This document shows positions 1 to 12,037 of a stretch of 64,000 nucleotides of DNA, in pieces; position 1 is the first letter of the stretch, and each line of letters starts with the position of its first letter. Below the pieces are notes generated by a model, which did not search any database, had not been told where the DNA came from, and worked only from the letters and a program-made list of their open reading frames with translations. Made by a program: the position numbers and the translations under genes. The DNA is from Phascolarctos cinereus (taxonomy: Eukaryota; Chordata; Mammalia; Diprotodontia; Phascolarctidae): assembly GCF_002099425.1 (NCBI RefSeq), contig NW_018344160.1:1207001-1271000 (forward strand), given 5' to 3'.

Positions 1-44
1 AAATCTTCAGCAGGGTAAACATTCAAAGTTCTCATTAGATCACT

Positions 45-140
45 ATCTTCTTGAGGGCAAGGACTGTTTTTTGACACTTTTTGTATCCTCAGCACTTAGT
101 TAGCATAGTTCCTGATACTCAGTATTGGTTGATCAATTCT
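45..140 (+). repeat. L2 LINE 3' end fragment
   Basis: The text CTTGAGGGCAAGGACTG, then TTTTTGTATCCTCAGCACTTAG and a degraded 'last seen' tail, follows the L2 3'-end consensus (gagggcagggactg ... tatccccagcacttagcacag). It is old and heavily mutated, and carries no coding sequence. Family assignment is from recalled consensus. Confidence 0.7.
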
Positions 141-384
141 GGCAACTTTCTGAAAATTATTTAACATTATGTGGGTCCAATTGGAGTGTTATTTGTTATT
201 CTTCCCCCTTGCTGCATGATTTGTCCAGCGGAATGTTAGCTTCTACATATTGTGGAAGTGGTACACCTGAATTTCATCAAGGCATTTGAGAAAGCCTTTC
301 CTGATACACTATTCAAAAAGTTGCTTTCATATATTCTGCATATTTCATGTATAAATATTGATATTTACAGTGAAATTTACATAA

Positions 385-484
385 ATTAGAACGTGCATTC
401 ATTGAGGCCAAGCATTGTGTGTTTGTCTTTCCTTGTATCCCCAGTACTTTGTACAGGGCTTTTTCACATACTGACTGACTGACT
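385..484 (+). repeat. L2 LINE 3' end fragment
   Basis: CATTGAGGCCAAGCATTGTG, then CTTGTATCCCCAGTACTTTG and a CTGACTGACTGACT tail, match the L2 3' end and its short terminal repeat. This is a second copy in the same orientation as the one at 45-140, about 340 bp downstream. Confidence 0.65.
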
Positions 485-1214
485 AGTGTATGAATTGGAT
501 TCACAACTGGTTGAACAGTTGACTCAATCTGACTGGACTATACTCCATCCCCCAGAGTGAGGAGGAACACATAAATACAAATGACTAGAGTGAGTGATAA
601 ATGCATAAATAGAACCTATACCAAAGGAAATGTCCCCAACCCCTGTCTTCATCCATATCTACTTTATTTAAGATTTGATGTATTCAATAGTGCTTGAGAT
701 TTGCTTACCCTAGTTTGAAACATTCATAAAAGCAAATTATGCGTATCCTAGATAAAGACAAAAATGAGGCAGTTGGATTTCTCACACATAGGCAAGGAGT
801 CTTGTTACAATCTTAGTTTTAATGCCAATAAACTATAGTAAAGTAAATTCCCAATGAAATGGTATTAGGGATAAACATCAAAATAGATCATCACCATTTT
901 CTATAAAAGTTTAATAGTAAAGCAATTGACCTTAGCAGATAGAAATGATGGTAAGGGTCAACACTTCATGAGAAGGTAATTGTAAGGAAAAGAATGGTGG
1001 AAGATTAAGTAATATGCTCTCATAAAATAGCAAGAGGAGGAAAGGAGAAAATACATTTACAGAAAATTTGGAGTCATCTCATCCAAGGAGCATTTGAAGA
1101 ATGAAACAAGAACAAATGAAAAATGAAAACAATACTTCAAGATTTCTATTATAGACTGCTTTCTATATCAATGAAATGAGACATATTTGGTCTCTAATAT
1201 CAGAGACCATGATC
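485..1214. other. Unrecognised AT-rich DNA
   Basis: No coding frame of note and no repeat family that I recognise. Scattered A-rich runs only. Confidence 0.5.
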
Positions 1215-1400
1215 ACAGAATCATGGGTTATTATCTGGAAAGGACTCAGAGGTCATCTATGGAAACCTCTTCTACCACCCCAGGAAATAGGCCCAGAAAG
1301 ATGAAGTTTCTTGTCCAAGGTCACAAAGGTAGTATATGGCAGAGACCCAGGATTTTAATCCAGTCACTCTTTCCTCCAGACCACTGTTCCTCTTTGTGCT
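1215..1400 (-). repeat. MIR-like CORE-SINE (reverse)
   Basis: The stretch GAAGTTTCTTGTCCAAGGTC ACAAAGGTAG...GGCAGAGACCCAGGATTTTAATCC is the reverse complement of the MIR core ('gaaactgaggcccagagaggt...ttgcccaaggtcaca'). The leading AAAGGACTCAGAGGTCATCT is the 5' flank usual in marsupial MIR-type copies. The open frame over it (1187-1423) is incidental. Confidence 0.65.
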
Positions 1401-2445
1401 GCTGGAAGTGGAAAAATAACTAAAGAAAAAAAAAAGTAGGAAGCGAAACTTTACTTGAGGAAATATACATATAGGTGATCTAGAATAGAGGAATTAGACT
1501 GAAAGGGAGGTTGAATAGATGACATAGTTTTGTGTGTATTAAAGGACTGATTCTTATAATAAATCAGAAGACTGGCACTAACAGCATTTTTGATCCTTTT
1601 GAGTCCTTATCCTCTAGGTCCCCAGGGCAACAGAGTACTCTTTCTCCATTTCAGATTCTGAGTTTTAATTCACTTCAAGTGCTAGAAAGAGGGATTTTTA
1701 CTTGCAGGAACAGAAAAACTAGGAGTTTAGTATCTAGACTGTGTGTGGAGTATATGTTAATTTTGTCACACACCTTCATGCCACCTTAGGAAAAGAGTAA
1801 AAAAACATTCAGCCAGCACTCATTGTCCTAATAACCAACTTGTTCATCTATTACCCTGTTATCCCACAACTATAATAGGTTCTGAGTTAGAGGCAGTAAA
1901 GGCCCATATTGACTCTGTGGTCAATAATCAGATGACCCTAGGGAATAAGTGCATGTATCAACTAATACTTTCTATTCCCACTCCCCTTATATCTGTTCTT
2001 TAGAGTCAAAGACAGCTAGGGATGTTTTAGCTTGAAGGCAAAGAAAGTCAGGGGACCTGGCATATGACTTGCTAGTTTAGTTACCCCTTCCACATGTGTA
2101 GTAGTCTCCTATAGACATTATGTCTGGGTATAGAAAGCCCTCCTTTTCCTCCAATAATTAATATAGAATCTTTTCACATGGAGGACAGCACTTAAGAATG
2201 GTCAATGCCAGCCAATCAAGGAACTCCAAAAGATGAGTCCTACTCAACAGAAGTCATCCCTCAAAATGGTTGACACTGAGTTCCATACTCTGAGGAAGGG
2301 GGAAGCAGTGAAAGGAATTTCTACAGACTCTTACTGATTAGTTTTTTCTTGATTGAACAAAATATTTCAATGCCTTGAGTAGACATTAGTTTATCTCCCT
2401 ATGACTTGCCATGTGGAGGATTGTTTTTGATAAAGACACACCCTT
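1401..2445. other. Unrecognised DNA
   Basis: No repeat family or credible gene seen. A poly-A patch lies near 1425-1437. Confidence 0.5.
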
Positions 2446-3314
2446 CAGGAGGTGGAGTGAAGATGGCAGAATGAAAGCAGTGACTTCCTTGAGTTGTCTC
2501 CCAAACCCATCCAAATACCTGTAAAAATGTCTATACACAAATTCTAAAACAGCAGAATCCACAAAAAGACAGTGAAACAAATTTCCAGCCCAAGACAGCC
2601 TGGATGATTGAGCTGAAACGTATATCTTGCCAGGCTGGGAGAAGAGTGCAGTTCAGCATGGGTCTGCTGGCAAAACAGGACTCAGTGAACCTGAAGAAGG
2701 CCTCAGAGGACTGAATTGCATTCAGCTGTGGTGGTTTCCTGACTTCTCAAACCACTAATGCCAGAGACAGCTTAGAAGGTCACTGGGAAATGTCTGTGAC
2801 TATGGTGATACAGAGAGACTCAGTCTAAGCCCTTGTCCCCGAAAGTGGCCCCAGGGCAATGGCTACCTCCAGAGCTTCAGGCCCACAGACTGAGGGGGAA
2901 TCAGGTGGCAGATCTGAAAGGGGATTGAAGGTGTCTTTTTGCCAGTGCTGAGGCAGGAATCTCTTGCTTTGCTGGTGCATAAATCTGTGTCACAGTTCTG
3001 GGAGGCGGTCCTGGGGCAAAGAGTACTGGTGTAGTTGAGCTTGTAGTGGTGATGCAGATAAGATCCTCTTCGCACTTCCAAGGCAGAGAAGAGTACTTGT
3101 GGTCACTCACAGACCAGAGCATAGGGCAGGAAAGGAGTAAATACCTCACCCCTTATCATACCACCTTGGAAGAACTGACAGTTTACAGGTCCCTAGAAGT
3201 ATCTCTGAAAACAGCTGCACAAAACCCTGAAAGATTGAGACAGTTCATTCTCCACACTGGAAACAGACACCTACATAAACAAAAAGTTTAAAACTCAAGT
3301 AATTGACTGGGATC
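2446..3314 (+). promoter_or_regulatory. HAL1 5' UTR / internal promoter region
   Basis: About 870 bp precede the ORF1 start. It opens with AAGATGGC (2460-2467), which matches the YY1-site core found at the start of therian L1 5' UTRs, where YY1 sets the start of transcription. The rest is relatively GC-rich for this window, with alignable text in the copy at 31676-32550. Promoter activity is inferred from the family only. Confidence 0.55.
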
Positions 3315-4380
3315 ATGACCAAGCCTCGCAAAAAGAGTCACATCATAGAATCTTTCTTTGGTAACAAAGAAGACCAAAACATACAACCAGAACGAGACAA
3401 TAAAGTTGAAACTCCTACATCCAAAGCCTTCAAGAAAAATATGAATCAGTCCCAGTCCATGGAAGAGCTCAAAACAAATGAGAGAAGTAGAGGAAAAACT
3501 GGGAAGAGAAATGAGAGTGATACAGGAAAATCATGAAAAACAAATCAACAGCTTGCTAAATGAGATCCCCCCAAAATACTGAAAAAAAAACTCCTTAAAA
3601 GATACCTAATCCAAATGTAAAAAAAGGTCCAAAAATCCAATGAGGAGAAGAATTCCTTAAAAAGCAAAATTGGCCAAATGAAAAACGAAATACAAAAGCT
3701 TACTGGAGAAAATACTTCCTTAAAAATTAGAATAGAGCAGTTGGAAGCTAGTCACTTTATGACAAATCAAGACACTGTAAAACAAATCCAAAAGAATGAA
3801 AAAATAGAAAACAATGTGAAAAATTTCATTGGAAAAACAATTGAGCTGGAAAATAGATCCAGGAGAGATCATTTAAAATTTATTGGACTATCTGAAAGCC
3901 ACGATCCAAAAAAGAGCTTAGACATCATCTTTCAAGAAATTATCTAGGAAAATTGCCCTGATATTTTAGAACTAGAGGGAAAAACAGAAATGGAAAAAAA
4001 TCTGCCAATCATCTCCTGATAGAAATCCCCCAAGGAAAACTCCTAGGAATATTATAACCAAATCCCAGAATTCCCAAGTCAAGGAGAAAATATCACAAGT
4101 AGCCAGAAAGAAACAATTCAAGTATTGTGGAAACACAATCAGGATAGCTCAAAATTTAACAGCTTGTATATTAAGGGACCACAGGGCATGGGATATAATA
4201 TTCCAAAGATCAAAGGAAATAGGATTACAACCAAGAATCACCTCTCCAGCAAAACTGAGTATAATCCCTTCCAGGGCAAAAATGGTCATTCCGTGAAATT
4301 GAGGAGTTTCAAGCATTCTTGATGAAAGATCAGAGCTGAATGGAAAATTTGACTTTCAATACAAGACTCAAGTGAAATAT
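3315..4380 (+). pseudogene. L1/HAL1 ORF1 remnant
   Basis: ORF1 protein of L1-type elements is an RNA-binding trimer with a coiled coil, an RRM and a C-terminal domain. Here the start MTKPRKKSHIIESFFGN is readable at 3315. The coiled-coil part (about 3678-3850: IQKLTGENTSLKIRIEQLE) leads into the RRM start (LENRSRRDHLKFIGLSE, about 3845-3895). The C-terminal part reads on to about 4380 (ITTKNHLSSKTEYNPFQGKN). Several frame changes separate the readable pieces, for example after GKS near 3534 and after QEII near 3944, so the gene is dead. The same gene in better condition is in the copy at 32550-33620. Confidence 0.75.
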
Positions 4381-4489
4381 GAAGAGGCAGACAGGAAAAA
4401 GAAATCATAGGAGACTTATTAAAGTCTATCTGTTTACATTCCTGCATGGAAAGATAGTATTTGTAATTCATGAGACCTTTTTAGGTAAT

Positions 4490-5342
4490 AGGGTAATTAG
4501 AGGGGACAATGATAGCTAGGTACATAGATACATAGATACATAGAGAACACAAGGTGAGTTGAAGATGAAATGATGATATCTGGAGAAATAAATTAAGCAG
4601 TGAGAGAGGATTATACTGGGAGAAGAAGAAAGGGAGAGGTAGAATGGGGTAAATTATCTCACATAAAACAGAAAAGAAAAGCCTTTTACAGTGGATGGGA
4701 AGTGGGGGATGGTGAGAGGGAATGAATGAATATTATTCTCATAGGATTTGGCTTAAGGAGAGAATAAAATACACACTCAGGAAAATGGGGGGGAAGGGGA
4801 CAAGAGAGCTGGGAGATGCTACAGGGGCAGGCAGACTGGGGAAGTGGGTAATCAAAAACAAACACTTCTGAGGAGGGACAGGGTGAGAAGAGAAAATAAA
4901 ATAAATGGTGGCTGGATAGGATTAAGGGAAATATAGTTTTTCACAACATGACTACTATGAAAGTGTTTTCCATAACTACACATGTATAATCTATATTGAG
5001 TGTTGTTTGCCTTTTCAATGATGGTGGGTGGGGAGAGAGGAAGAGAAAAAAATTGAAAACCAAATTTGAAAAATGCATATTGAAAAAAAATTTTTTTCAC
5101 ATGCAACTGGGAAATAAGAAATACAGAAACTGGGGTATAGACATCTATCATACCTTACAGGAAAATAGAAGGGTAAGGGGAGAAGAGAAGGGGGGAGAGA
5201 TAGAAAGGGGTGCAGATTAGGGTAAGGGGTATTCAGAATGCATGCCATTCTGGGGTGAGGGACGGGCAAGATGGGGAGAAAATTTGGAACTCAAAATCTT
5301 ATGGAGGTGAATGTTGAAAACTAAAAATAAATATTTTTTTTA
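4490..5342 (+). repeat. Doubled HAL1 3' tail
   Basis: The 3' region consists of two related modules. The second repeats the pattern 'tatagaaatctatc...taccctacaggaaaat...gaaaatttggaactcaaa' seen in the first, separated by an L1-style 'gcaactgggaaataa' link (about 5103-5120). The second module ends GAATGTTGAAAACTAAAAAT. The same doubling is present at 24712-25590 and 34020-34866. Confidence 0.65.
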
Positions 5343-6649
5343 AAAAGTCACTTACTTCACAACACAGAGGAAACTTTGAGTTTGGGCTCATGGCCTAAGC
5401 TTTATCTGGTTATCCTGTGCCATAGAACAGTAATCATCTTTATAGATGGATAGAATGAGTCTTTGAAGTGGTATTGACAGTTTGCTATCTTCTACCTTTT
5501 TCAGAGAGTAGAAATCCCATGCTTTGAAGAAGTCAGTAATTTAACTGCTGCCTTTTTTTTTTATAGTATCAATATATTAGGTGACTACACCATGAAGAAT
5601 AGTTGAAGAAGTAAGCTTAGACAGGAGTGAAGAGAAAGGAAAATATTTTGTCAGTATCCTTGCCTATCACCTTAAAGCAAAACAGAAACCAGAATCTGGA
5701 AATACCTTTGGTATTTACGTATATTCTGGAAAGTATATCTCCAGACTAGGGTGCTGAGATCCAAAGACCAAGGACAAATATTTGAGTAGATACAAGATAA
5801 AGAGCTACTACCCTAGATGGATATTACCTAAACCATATAAGTATGTTTAGTCTAATTGCTTAGGAAATCACTATAATGGGAAGACCCTTTGGTCCAATTA
5901 TAAGGACAGATTATAATTTGAGAGTACTTCATTTTGAGTGTCAGTCAGCGAATCTTCTCAAATATGATACTCACTCCTCATGGATGCTGGTGTAGGTGTC
6001 TGTTGAGGTGGGGAGGGAGATAGAGCAGAATACTAGAAATTTTCTGATACAATTAATAGAGTATTTGGGTAGCAATCCTAAAACCTTTGATCTGATTCCA
6101 TCAGAGAGTACATCTATATATTTTGAGCTACATGAACATCCATCAGCTCAATGACCCAGTTTATTATGCCTTTTGGAGAAGTGCTACTCTCAAGAGTGTG
6201 AGTGCTGATTTATGGAGTCTGATTGTGAAATTCAAGCTTCTGGGTGATATATAGACAAATGGCACAAGTTTTAGGGTTCTTGCCTAATTGATGACCTCAT
6301 GGCTACCTTATGCCCAACTAAAATGCTACCAGGCTATAGAGTGGGACAAGCCAAGGGATGTAGTGACTATACAAGGAAAGACAAGAACTACTATTATAGT
6401 CTAAGCACATACTGCAGCAATAGAATAGCTTTGGAAGTGCTCTGCCATGTAGAGTCACAAGATTAGGGTAACTTTACTTGTTCAGAGACAACAAAGCTGC
6501 CAAATAAGGCTGCCACTAACCTAAGTCTGGAGGAAGAAAGGAAAAGGGCAGTCAGTCCTGATAGAAATTATCTAACAGATTAGGTCGAGGAGGTGACAAA
6601 GTGACTACCATAAAATCACTGGACAGAACAGTTTCAAGTGAATCAATAA
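5343..6649. other. Unrecognised DNA
   Basis: No coding sequence and no repeat family that I can name. Possibly unique sequence or repeats too old to recognise by eye. Confidence 0.5.
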
Positions 6650-6750
6650 TTCATAAGATCTAGACCATAATGGGTCCTCAGAGATCATGTACTCTAACGC
6701 CTTACTCTTACTGTTGAAGAAACAGGAGAGAGTGAAGATAAGCAATTAAC
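6650..6750 (-). repeat. MIR-like SINE fragment (reverse)
   Basis: GGTCCTCAGAGATCATGTACTCTAAC followed by GTTGAAGAAACAGGAGAGAG resembles the 'aggtcatctagtccaac...gatgaggaaactgag' reverse MIR signature. Weakly preserved. Confidence 0.45.
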
Positions 6751-6755
6751 CAAAT

Positions 6756-6960
6756 CAGTCAATCAACATGCATTTAAGTACCTAATATGTGTCAAACAAT
6801 TTGTGAGGCACAAATGGTAAAAAGGTAAGAATAAAATAGTCTTTGATCTTAAGGAATTTACATTTTATGGGGGAAGACAACATGTACACATACACATATA
6901 TAGAAAACACACACATAGACACACTCACACAAATACCAAGTTGTGGTAGAAACAACCAGT
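6756..6960 (-). repeat. L2 LINE 3' end (reverse)
   Basis: TCAATCAACATGCATTTAAG, TACCTAATATGTGTCAAACA, then GGGGGAAGACAACATG are the reverse complement of the L2 3' end ('gtgcctggcacatagtaggcgcttaataaatgcttgttga' preceded by the block that reads 'gggggagacaacatg' in reverse). It ends in a CACACA-rich run. Confidence 0.65.
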
Positions 6961-7384
6961 ACTAGAGTACCTGCCAAGTATGCTTAACCAGTGTTTCCTT
7001 AAAAGACAGAAAAACTAATTAGAAGACTTGGTTGGTCCAGAGTAATAGGGCTAGGGCTATCTATTTGGTTTCATGGTCACTATCTTTGGGATTCCCCATC
7101 CTAGAGGGATGGAGGATTGAGATTTACATTCAGGTCAAGTGTCAGGATTTTAAAAAAATGATAAAGATTTGTGTGCCATCTGGCTTCTTTCTGAAAGTGC
7201 ACTGTTTTTTGGCTGCACCCCTTCTTGGATGATATCACCACCTGCCAGAGAAAATGTTGGATCATACCTGCAGTCAGTACCAGCAATCATGACCAAAGAA
7301 ATTAGATTACATCATATGGGTTGAATGACACATTTGAATGCTTGGAGAAAATGATACCTAGGGTTCACCAAAAACAATTATTCT

Positions 7385-7571
7385 TGGGCACCTAGGTAAC
7401 ACAGTTGATAGAGCTCCAGCCTTGGAGTCAGAAGGACCTGAGTTCCAATCCAGCCTCAGTCACTTGACACTTGCTAGCTATGTGACCCTGGGCAAGTCAC
7501 TTAACCCTGATTGCCTTACCCCCGCAAACAAAAGCACAAAAAACTGTAAAAAACCAAACTAACAAAAATAA
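7385..7571 (+). mobile_element. Marsupial tRNA-like SINE
   Basis: The body runs from CACCTAGGTAACACAGTTGATAGAG through GAGTTCCAATCCAGCCTCAG (B-box-like) to GTGACCCTGGGCAAGTCACTTAACC, and ends in a mixed A-rich tail. It is the same family as the copy at 58357-58513. Flanking AATTATTCT at 7376-7384 and 7572-7580 looks like the target duplication, so the insertion is complete. It is a pol III-type non-coding element moved by LINE enzymes. Confidence 0.85.
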
Positions 7572-7589
7572 AATTATTCTACCAATACC

Positions 7590-8584
7590 TCTCATATACT
7601 TTCCAGTCCTTTGGGGTTTCTAAAGAATTATTGTATTAGTAGGGTTTCATGCTTATATTTGATGGGGTTTTTAAACATCTAAGGAATAAGGTAATGAAGC
7701 TAAAAGAAACCTCAATAACTATATAGTGCAGCTTGGATGAGGCACCCAAAATTATACCCAACCTTATTTTTTTCCACATAGATTGGCTCACTTAACTCAA
7801 TCTGTACTCATACTGGCAGGTCAGAGGAGGGGGATACTCATAAAAAGTCCAATCATGGGTGACTATACAGCCACAATCCACTCACAGGCTCCTTCCTAGA
7901 TGTAACTCTCACATGTGAGGGAATACACTCCTACTATTTGCCTTTATAGCTCCTGAATTGCCCACAGATGTGCTTCAAACAATTCAAACATCAATTAAAC
8001 TGCTGACTTTTAAATATGAAAAATTTACCATATAAGAAGTTTAAAATGAGAATAATCATAACACTTACTCAATACAAGACAAAGGTTAGAATAATCAACT
8101 TCAGGGCCTCTCTACTCTCTTGCTAGACAAACGTACATCTTCACTGCTCTTGAGCTGCTGAAACAGTAAGATCTCTTACAAAAGCAGAAGGATTCACTCT
8201 TTGAATGAAACAGCTATCCTGGTCTTATCCTTTGGATAGATACTAAAACAATTTTAAGTTATATTAGTGACAAACAATTTCTTTAATCTGGAGAACTACA
8301 AATCTTCCCACAGTTGCACTCTGGGGAACTTCTTCCTCTCAATTGAGAGAAAGACATGTTGGGCAACACTGAGGTCTTGAGAGCTTCGAAAGGGGCTCTT
8401 AGTGGTCAAAACTATTTCCACAATAATACTAAGATGTTATATGATTAAAATGTTCTTTTATTGTCCAACTACATATCTGTGAAGAGCTAAATTTTTTTTA
8501 CATACTTGAAATCAAAACAGCAGATCACAACAGATAATGCAAAAGCCAACTATCTTCTATTAAGGCAGACATTTAAGAAATTTG
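7590..8584. other. Unrecognised DNA
   Basis: Nothing identifiable. No credible gene and no clear repeat family. Confidence 0.5.
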
Positions 8585-8819
8585 TGTGATTATATACACA
8601 CATGTACATACATACATACACACATACATACATACTTATACACACATATATGTGGGGTGAGTAGGTACCTTTATATATGTGTATATACCAATATTTTGGT
8701 ATGTATATGTATGCATGTATGTATATATGCACACAAATATCTTCAATATGCATATACATACGCATATATATATGCATATGTATATGTGTATAGATACATA
8801 TGTGTGTTTTACATATATA

Positions 8820-8886
<67 letters not shown>

Positions 8887-8905
8887 GAGAGAGAGAGAGA
8901 GAGAA
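8585..8905. repeat. Compound TACA/TATG, TG, TA and GA microsatellite
   Basis: Successive blocks of CATA, TATG, (TG)n, (TA)n (about 8832-8881) and (GA)n (8884-8903). It creates long spurious open frames on both strands (for example 8582-9088) made of Tyr-Ile, Cys and His repeats. Not coding. Confidence 0.9.
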
Positions 8906-9429
8906 CTCAGTCATCTTTCAAGCTTTAGATGGTTTCAGCAAGCAATAAGCTCAACCAACTCCTTCCACAACAGGAAGGTTCAGCTTCCTTCAGTCAGTTC
9001 CAAGTATCTTGATAAACTGTTTCACTTTAGTAGGCTTTCTCAGTTGAATTGGCTTTCATCTAAATCAGCAACTTCTCTTATTTTCTGATTCCTCTTCACT
9101 TTGTTTCTTTTAGGCATCAGAGGGAAGAGTTTTCTCTTCAGACAGCTGTGGTGTTGTTTCCATTCTTTTGATCTCTTGGCTTCTCATTTTCTCAGCTCCT
9201 CTTTTCCTTTATCTTCCAATGTCTCGAATTAGTGGTTTGTTTTGTTTTTTTCTGAGTAAGGACTTGTCTCCAACTTAGGTTGAAAAACAAATCCATAGTC
9301 CAATCAGGTATACCATAAACAGCAACAAGAAATATTTATTCATTATTTCTAAGCTATACCCTTCAATATTTTGAAAATATTAAAATGAACTGACCAATAA
9401 GAGTGTTTTGCAGCCATCCACATCTTCAT
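8906..9429. other. Unrecognised DNA
   Basis: Pyrimidine-rich on the + strand, with no recognised repeat or gene. Confidence 0.45.
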
Positions 9430-9895
9430 TTGGTATTTGTTTCTTTGAGATACTTTTTTTTCTTTTAAATTTATTATTTGTTTATTTTTATTATTATTTT
9501 TTTTAACATTTTGGGTTCTGAATTTTCTCCCACTCTCCCACCCCTTGTGAAAACAAGAAACATGATATCAATTACACATCTGAAATCACATAAAATATTT
9601 CAAAATTCTCCATATTCCAAAAAAGCAAGAAAAATAAAGTGGCAAAATATGTTTCAAATTGCATTTCAGAGTCGATCAGTTTGTTCTCTGGAGGTGAATA
9701 ACATTTTTATAATAAGTTCTTTGAAATTGCTTTGGGACATTTTATTGATCAGAATAGCCAAGTCATTCATGGTTGATTTTTGTACAATATTGTTGTTACT
9801 ATGTAAAATATTCTCCTGGTTCTGCTCAATTCACTTTGTATGAGTTCATATACATGCCTCCCCAGGTTGTTTTCTGAAACCAACCTGTTCTGCGC
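9430..9895 (-). mobile_element. Old L1 3' end (reverse)
   Basis: Read on the minus strand it gives GAACAGGTTGGTTTCAGAAA, ATATGAACTC...GTGAATTGAGCAGAACC and, at its end, a GGGAGAAAATT(C)AGAACCCAAAATG-like stretch before an A-rich tail (T-rich at 9430-9500). These are the last coding bases and the 3' UTR of marsupial L1. Truncated at its 5' side (near 9895) and well diverged. Confidence 0.75.
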
Positions 9896-10900
9896 TACTT
9901 TCAAACAAGGCATCTAAGTACATTTATCTGAGTCAAAGTTTTAGCCCAGAAACTTGGAACTGTCCTCAAACTATTTTCTAACATGTATCTTTTTTTCTTC
10001 CTTTCATCAGGTAAGGGCCCATACAAGAAAGGGGCAGTATCTAACATTAGAGTGAAGCAAGAAGGTCAGACTAATCTACTTTCCCCATAGGGAAGAGAAG
10101 TGAAATTGAAACAAAAGTACTAAAAAAATGAGTAGTGAATCCCTGAATGTAATTACTGAATGACAAAATAATTGTGCAAACTTGTTTTTATGTTTATTTT
10201 TTTTTAATCTAGCTATCTCATGATTGAGATGTTCATAGATGCCTGGAATTAACTTATGCAAGATTGGAGCACTTATAAAAGATTTTGCCTCCCTTTGTCC
10301 TGAATCCAAAATAATGTAAGCTCAAATATGCAGGGCCCAAAATTTTCTGTAAAAATTATTATTTAGTGCCCAACTTCTATTGCCTGCCCTTACCAATATA
10401 TTGCATTTATTTTGCAGATATTTTATATGTAAAGTCCTTTTTCTTGCAGGGGCAGTGGGGAGGGAAGGAAGGGGAAAGACAGAGAAAAACAGAAAAAGGC
10501 ACAGACAGAGAGAGAGCTTCAAAATAGGCTTGCAGCTAAGTCTAGGCTCTTTGTCCAGGTTTTCCTCTCTCCCCTTCACTAGTTTCTGGTTCATTAATTT
10601 ATAGCACAGAGGTGCTCAGACTGTTATAAAAAGAATCAGATTACCCACTGGGGAAATCCCATTACAAAGGTAGAAACAGCAAACAAATGAGATTTTAGGT
10701 GTAAATAATGCCAGCTAACTAAAGAGTGATGAAGCAAAGGAGGGGGAGGAAATAGAGAAGGGACAAATTCACCTACTTCTAATAAAGCATCAAATTCTGT
10801 CCAATCAGGTCACTCTTTAAATGGAGTCAGTGAGCCAGACAAGGTTCCAACTGCTCATGATTATATCCAACTGATAGCAGCAACATCCTTTCTTTGCAAT
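9896..10900. other. Unrecognised DNA
   Basis: Includes a purine-rich patch at about 10448-10525 (GGGGAAAGACAGAGAAAAAC-like). No gene or repeat family recognised. Confidence 0.45.
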
Positions 10901-10904
10901 CAAG

Positions 10905-11690
10905 GAAAATCAAAAAGTACTTATTAAGCTCCTACTATATACAAGACACTGTGTTAAATGCTAGGGATACAAAGAAAGGCAAATAAAACCCCTCAGTTAT
11001 TGTTTTTAAAGAGATCCTAGTATAATGGTGGAGACAAAATACAAACAACTATGTATAAAGAAGATATATACATATATGATTATATGTATGTGTATTTAAG
11101 TTAAGAAGAATTACAGAGGGGGTGTTCTAGTGCTCTGGTATCAAGAAGGACCAATAAAGACTTCGTGTAGAAGATGGGATTTTAGGAGTGAATTAAAGGA
11201 AGCCAGGAAAGCAAGGAGATGAGGCGGAAGTGAATTTAAGGCATGTGAAACAACCAGAGAAAATACCTAGAGTAGGGAGATAGAGGTGGAGTGTCCTATG
11301 TGAAGAACCACAATGTCACTTGATCATAGTGTAAATGAAAGAGAGTAAAGCATAAAAATACTAGAAAGGTAGGAAAGGGCCAGGTTATGAATGGCTTTAA
11401 AAGGTAGACATAGGATTTTATGTGTCATTGTGGAGGCAATGTTGAGCCCTTGAAATTGATTGAAAGTGGGAAAGAAGAGTGATATAGTCAAACCTGTGGT
11501 TTAGGGGGAAAAAATGTATTAGAAGGACCAAATTGAATATGGGCTAGAGTGGAGAGAGATGAAGCAGGGAGATCAACCAGTATGCTATTACAGTAGTGCC
11601 TAAGTGAGGTAATAAGGACCTCCCCAGGGTGGTGGCAGTATTAAGGTAGAAAAGAAGAGGAAAGAGGTTCTGAATTGTCGGATCTGATTG
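10905..11690 (-). repeat. Long L2-class LINE fragment (reverse)
   Basis: It begins TACTTATTAAGCTCCTACTA TATACAAGACACTGTG...CTAGGGATACAAAGAAAGGC, the reverse L2 3' end. It continues through text such as GGGCCAGGTTATGAATGGCTTT and AGGGTGGTGGCAGTATTAAG, which I recall as part of a widely dispersed ancient mammalian repeat following the L2 end. A short AT-rich patch (11040-11100) lies inside. Family of the distal part is less certain. Confidence 0.6.
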
Positions 11691-12037
11691 ATCCCCTACC
11701 ACTGAAATCATGAGAAGGAAGGTAATACTCAGTGATGGATGAAAATGGAAGTGATTAGCCTAGACTATTACAAGTACATATGTTCAAAGTATGGGGATAC
11801 CAGGGTACTGACTGAGTAGAGAAAGGGAGGTGTCTAATTTAGGGCATGATCAGTGCATGAAAGTTAATTTGGCCAATAAACCAGAAGTTTTTTCAGATTT
11901 TAATAACACCCATAAATAAATTTTAGGATTTTATATTGCACGCAGGTTTTTATTTTTTGCAAGTGTATATTAAATATGTATATTAAACTAAAACTTTCCC
12001 CAAAAGTAGTTGATATATGCTTTAACCTTATCTTTTT
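11691..12037. other. Unrecognised DNA
   Basis: May be the continuation of the ancient repeat to the left. AT-rich toward the L1 boundary. No gene. Confidence 0.4.

Larger units (their letters stand above)
2446..5342 (+). mobile_element. HAL1-type half-L1, near full length
   Basis: The order seen is an L1-like 5' end (GAAGATGGCAGAATGAAAGC at about 2459), an ORF1-related region (3315 to about 4380) and directly after it a purine-rich 3' tail ending ATGTTGAAAACTAAAAATAAATA near 5340. No ORF2 sequence (endonuclease, reverse transcriptase or C-terminal domain) lies between ORF1 and the tail. That is the plan of HAL1 elements, which keep ORF1 and rely on L1 ORF2 protein from elsewhere. Copies at 31676-34866 and 24712-25590 share the same text. 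A GATACATA micro-repeat sits near 4515-4545. I see no clean target duplication. The element is old and not functional. Confidence 0.8.

Noticed and set aside
2398-5360. Target duplication for the HAL1 at 2446-5342
   Set aside because: Only a weak AAAGACAC/AAAGTCAC similarity. Not convincing.
7385-7571. Possible tRNA gene (B-box-like text)
   Set aside because: The SINE head is tRNA-like, but there is no cloverleaf-capable full tRNA, and it has a SINE body, A-rich tail and target duplication.
8582-9088. 168-codon open frame, the longest in the window
   Set aside because: Made of Tyr/Ile/Cys/His repeats from the compound microsatellite. The tail beyond it shows no motif.
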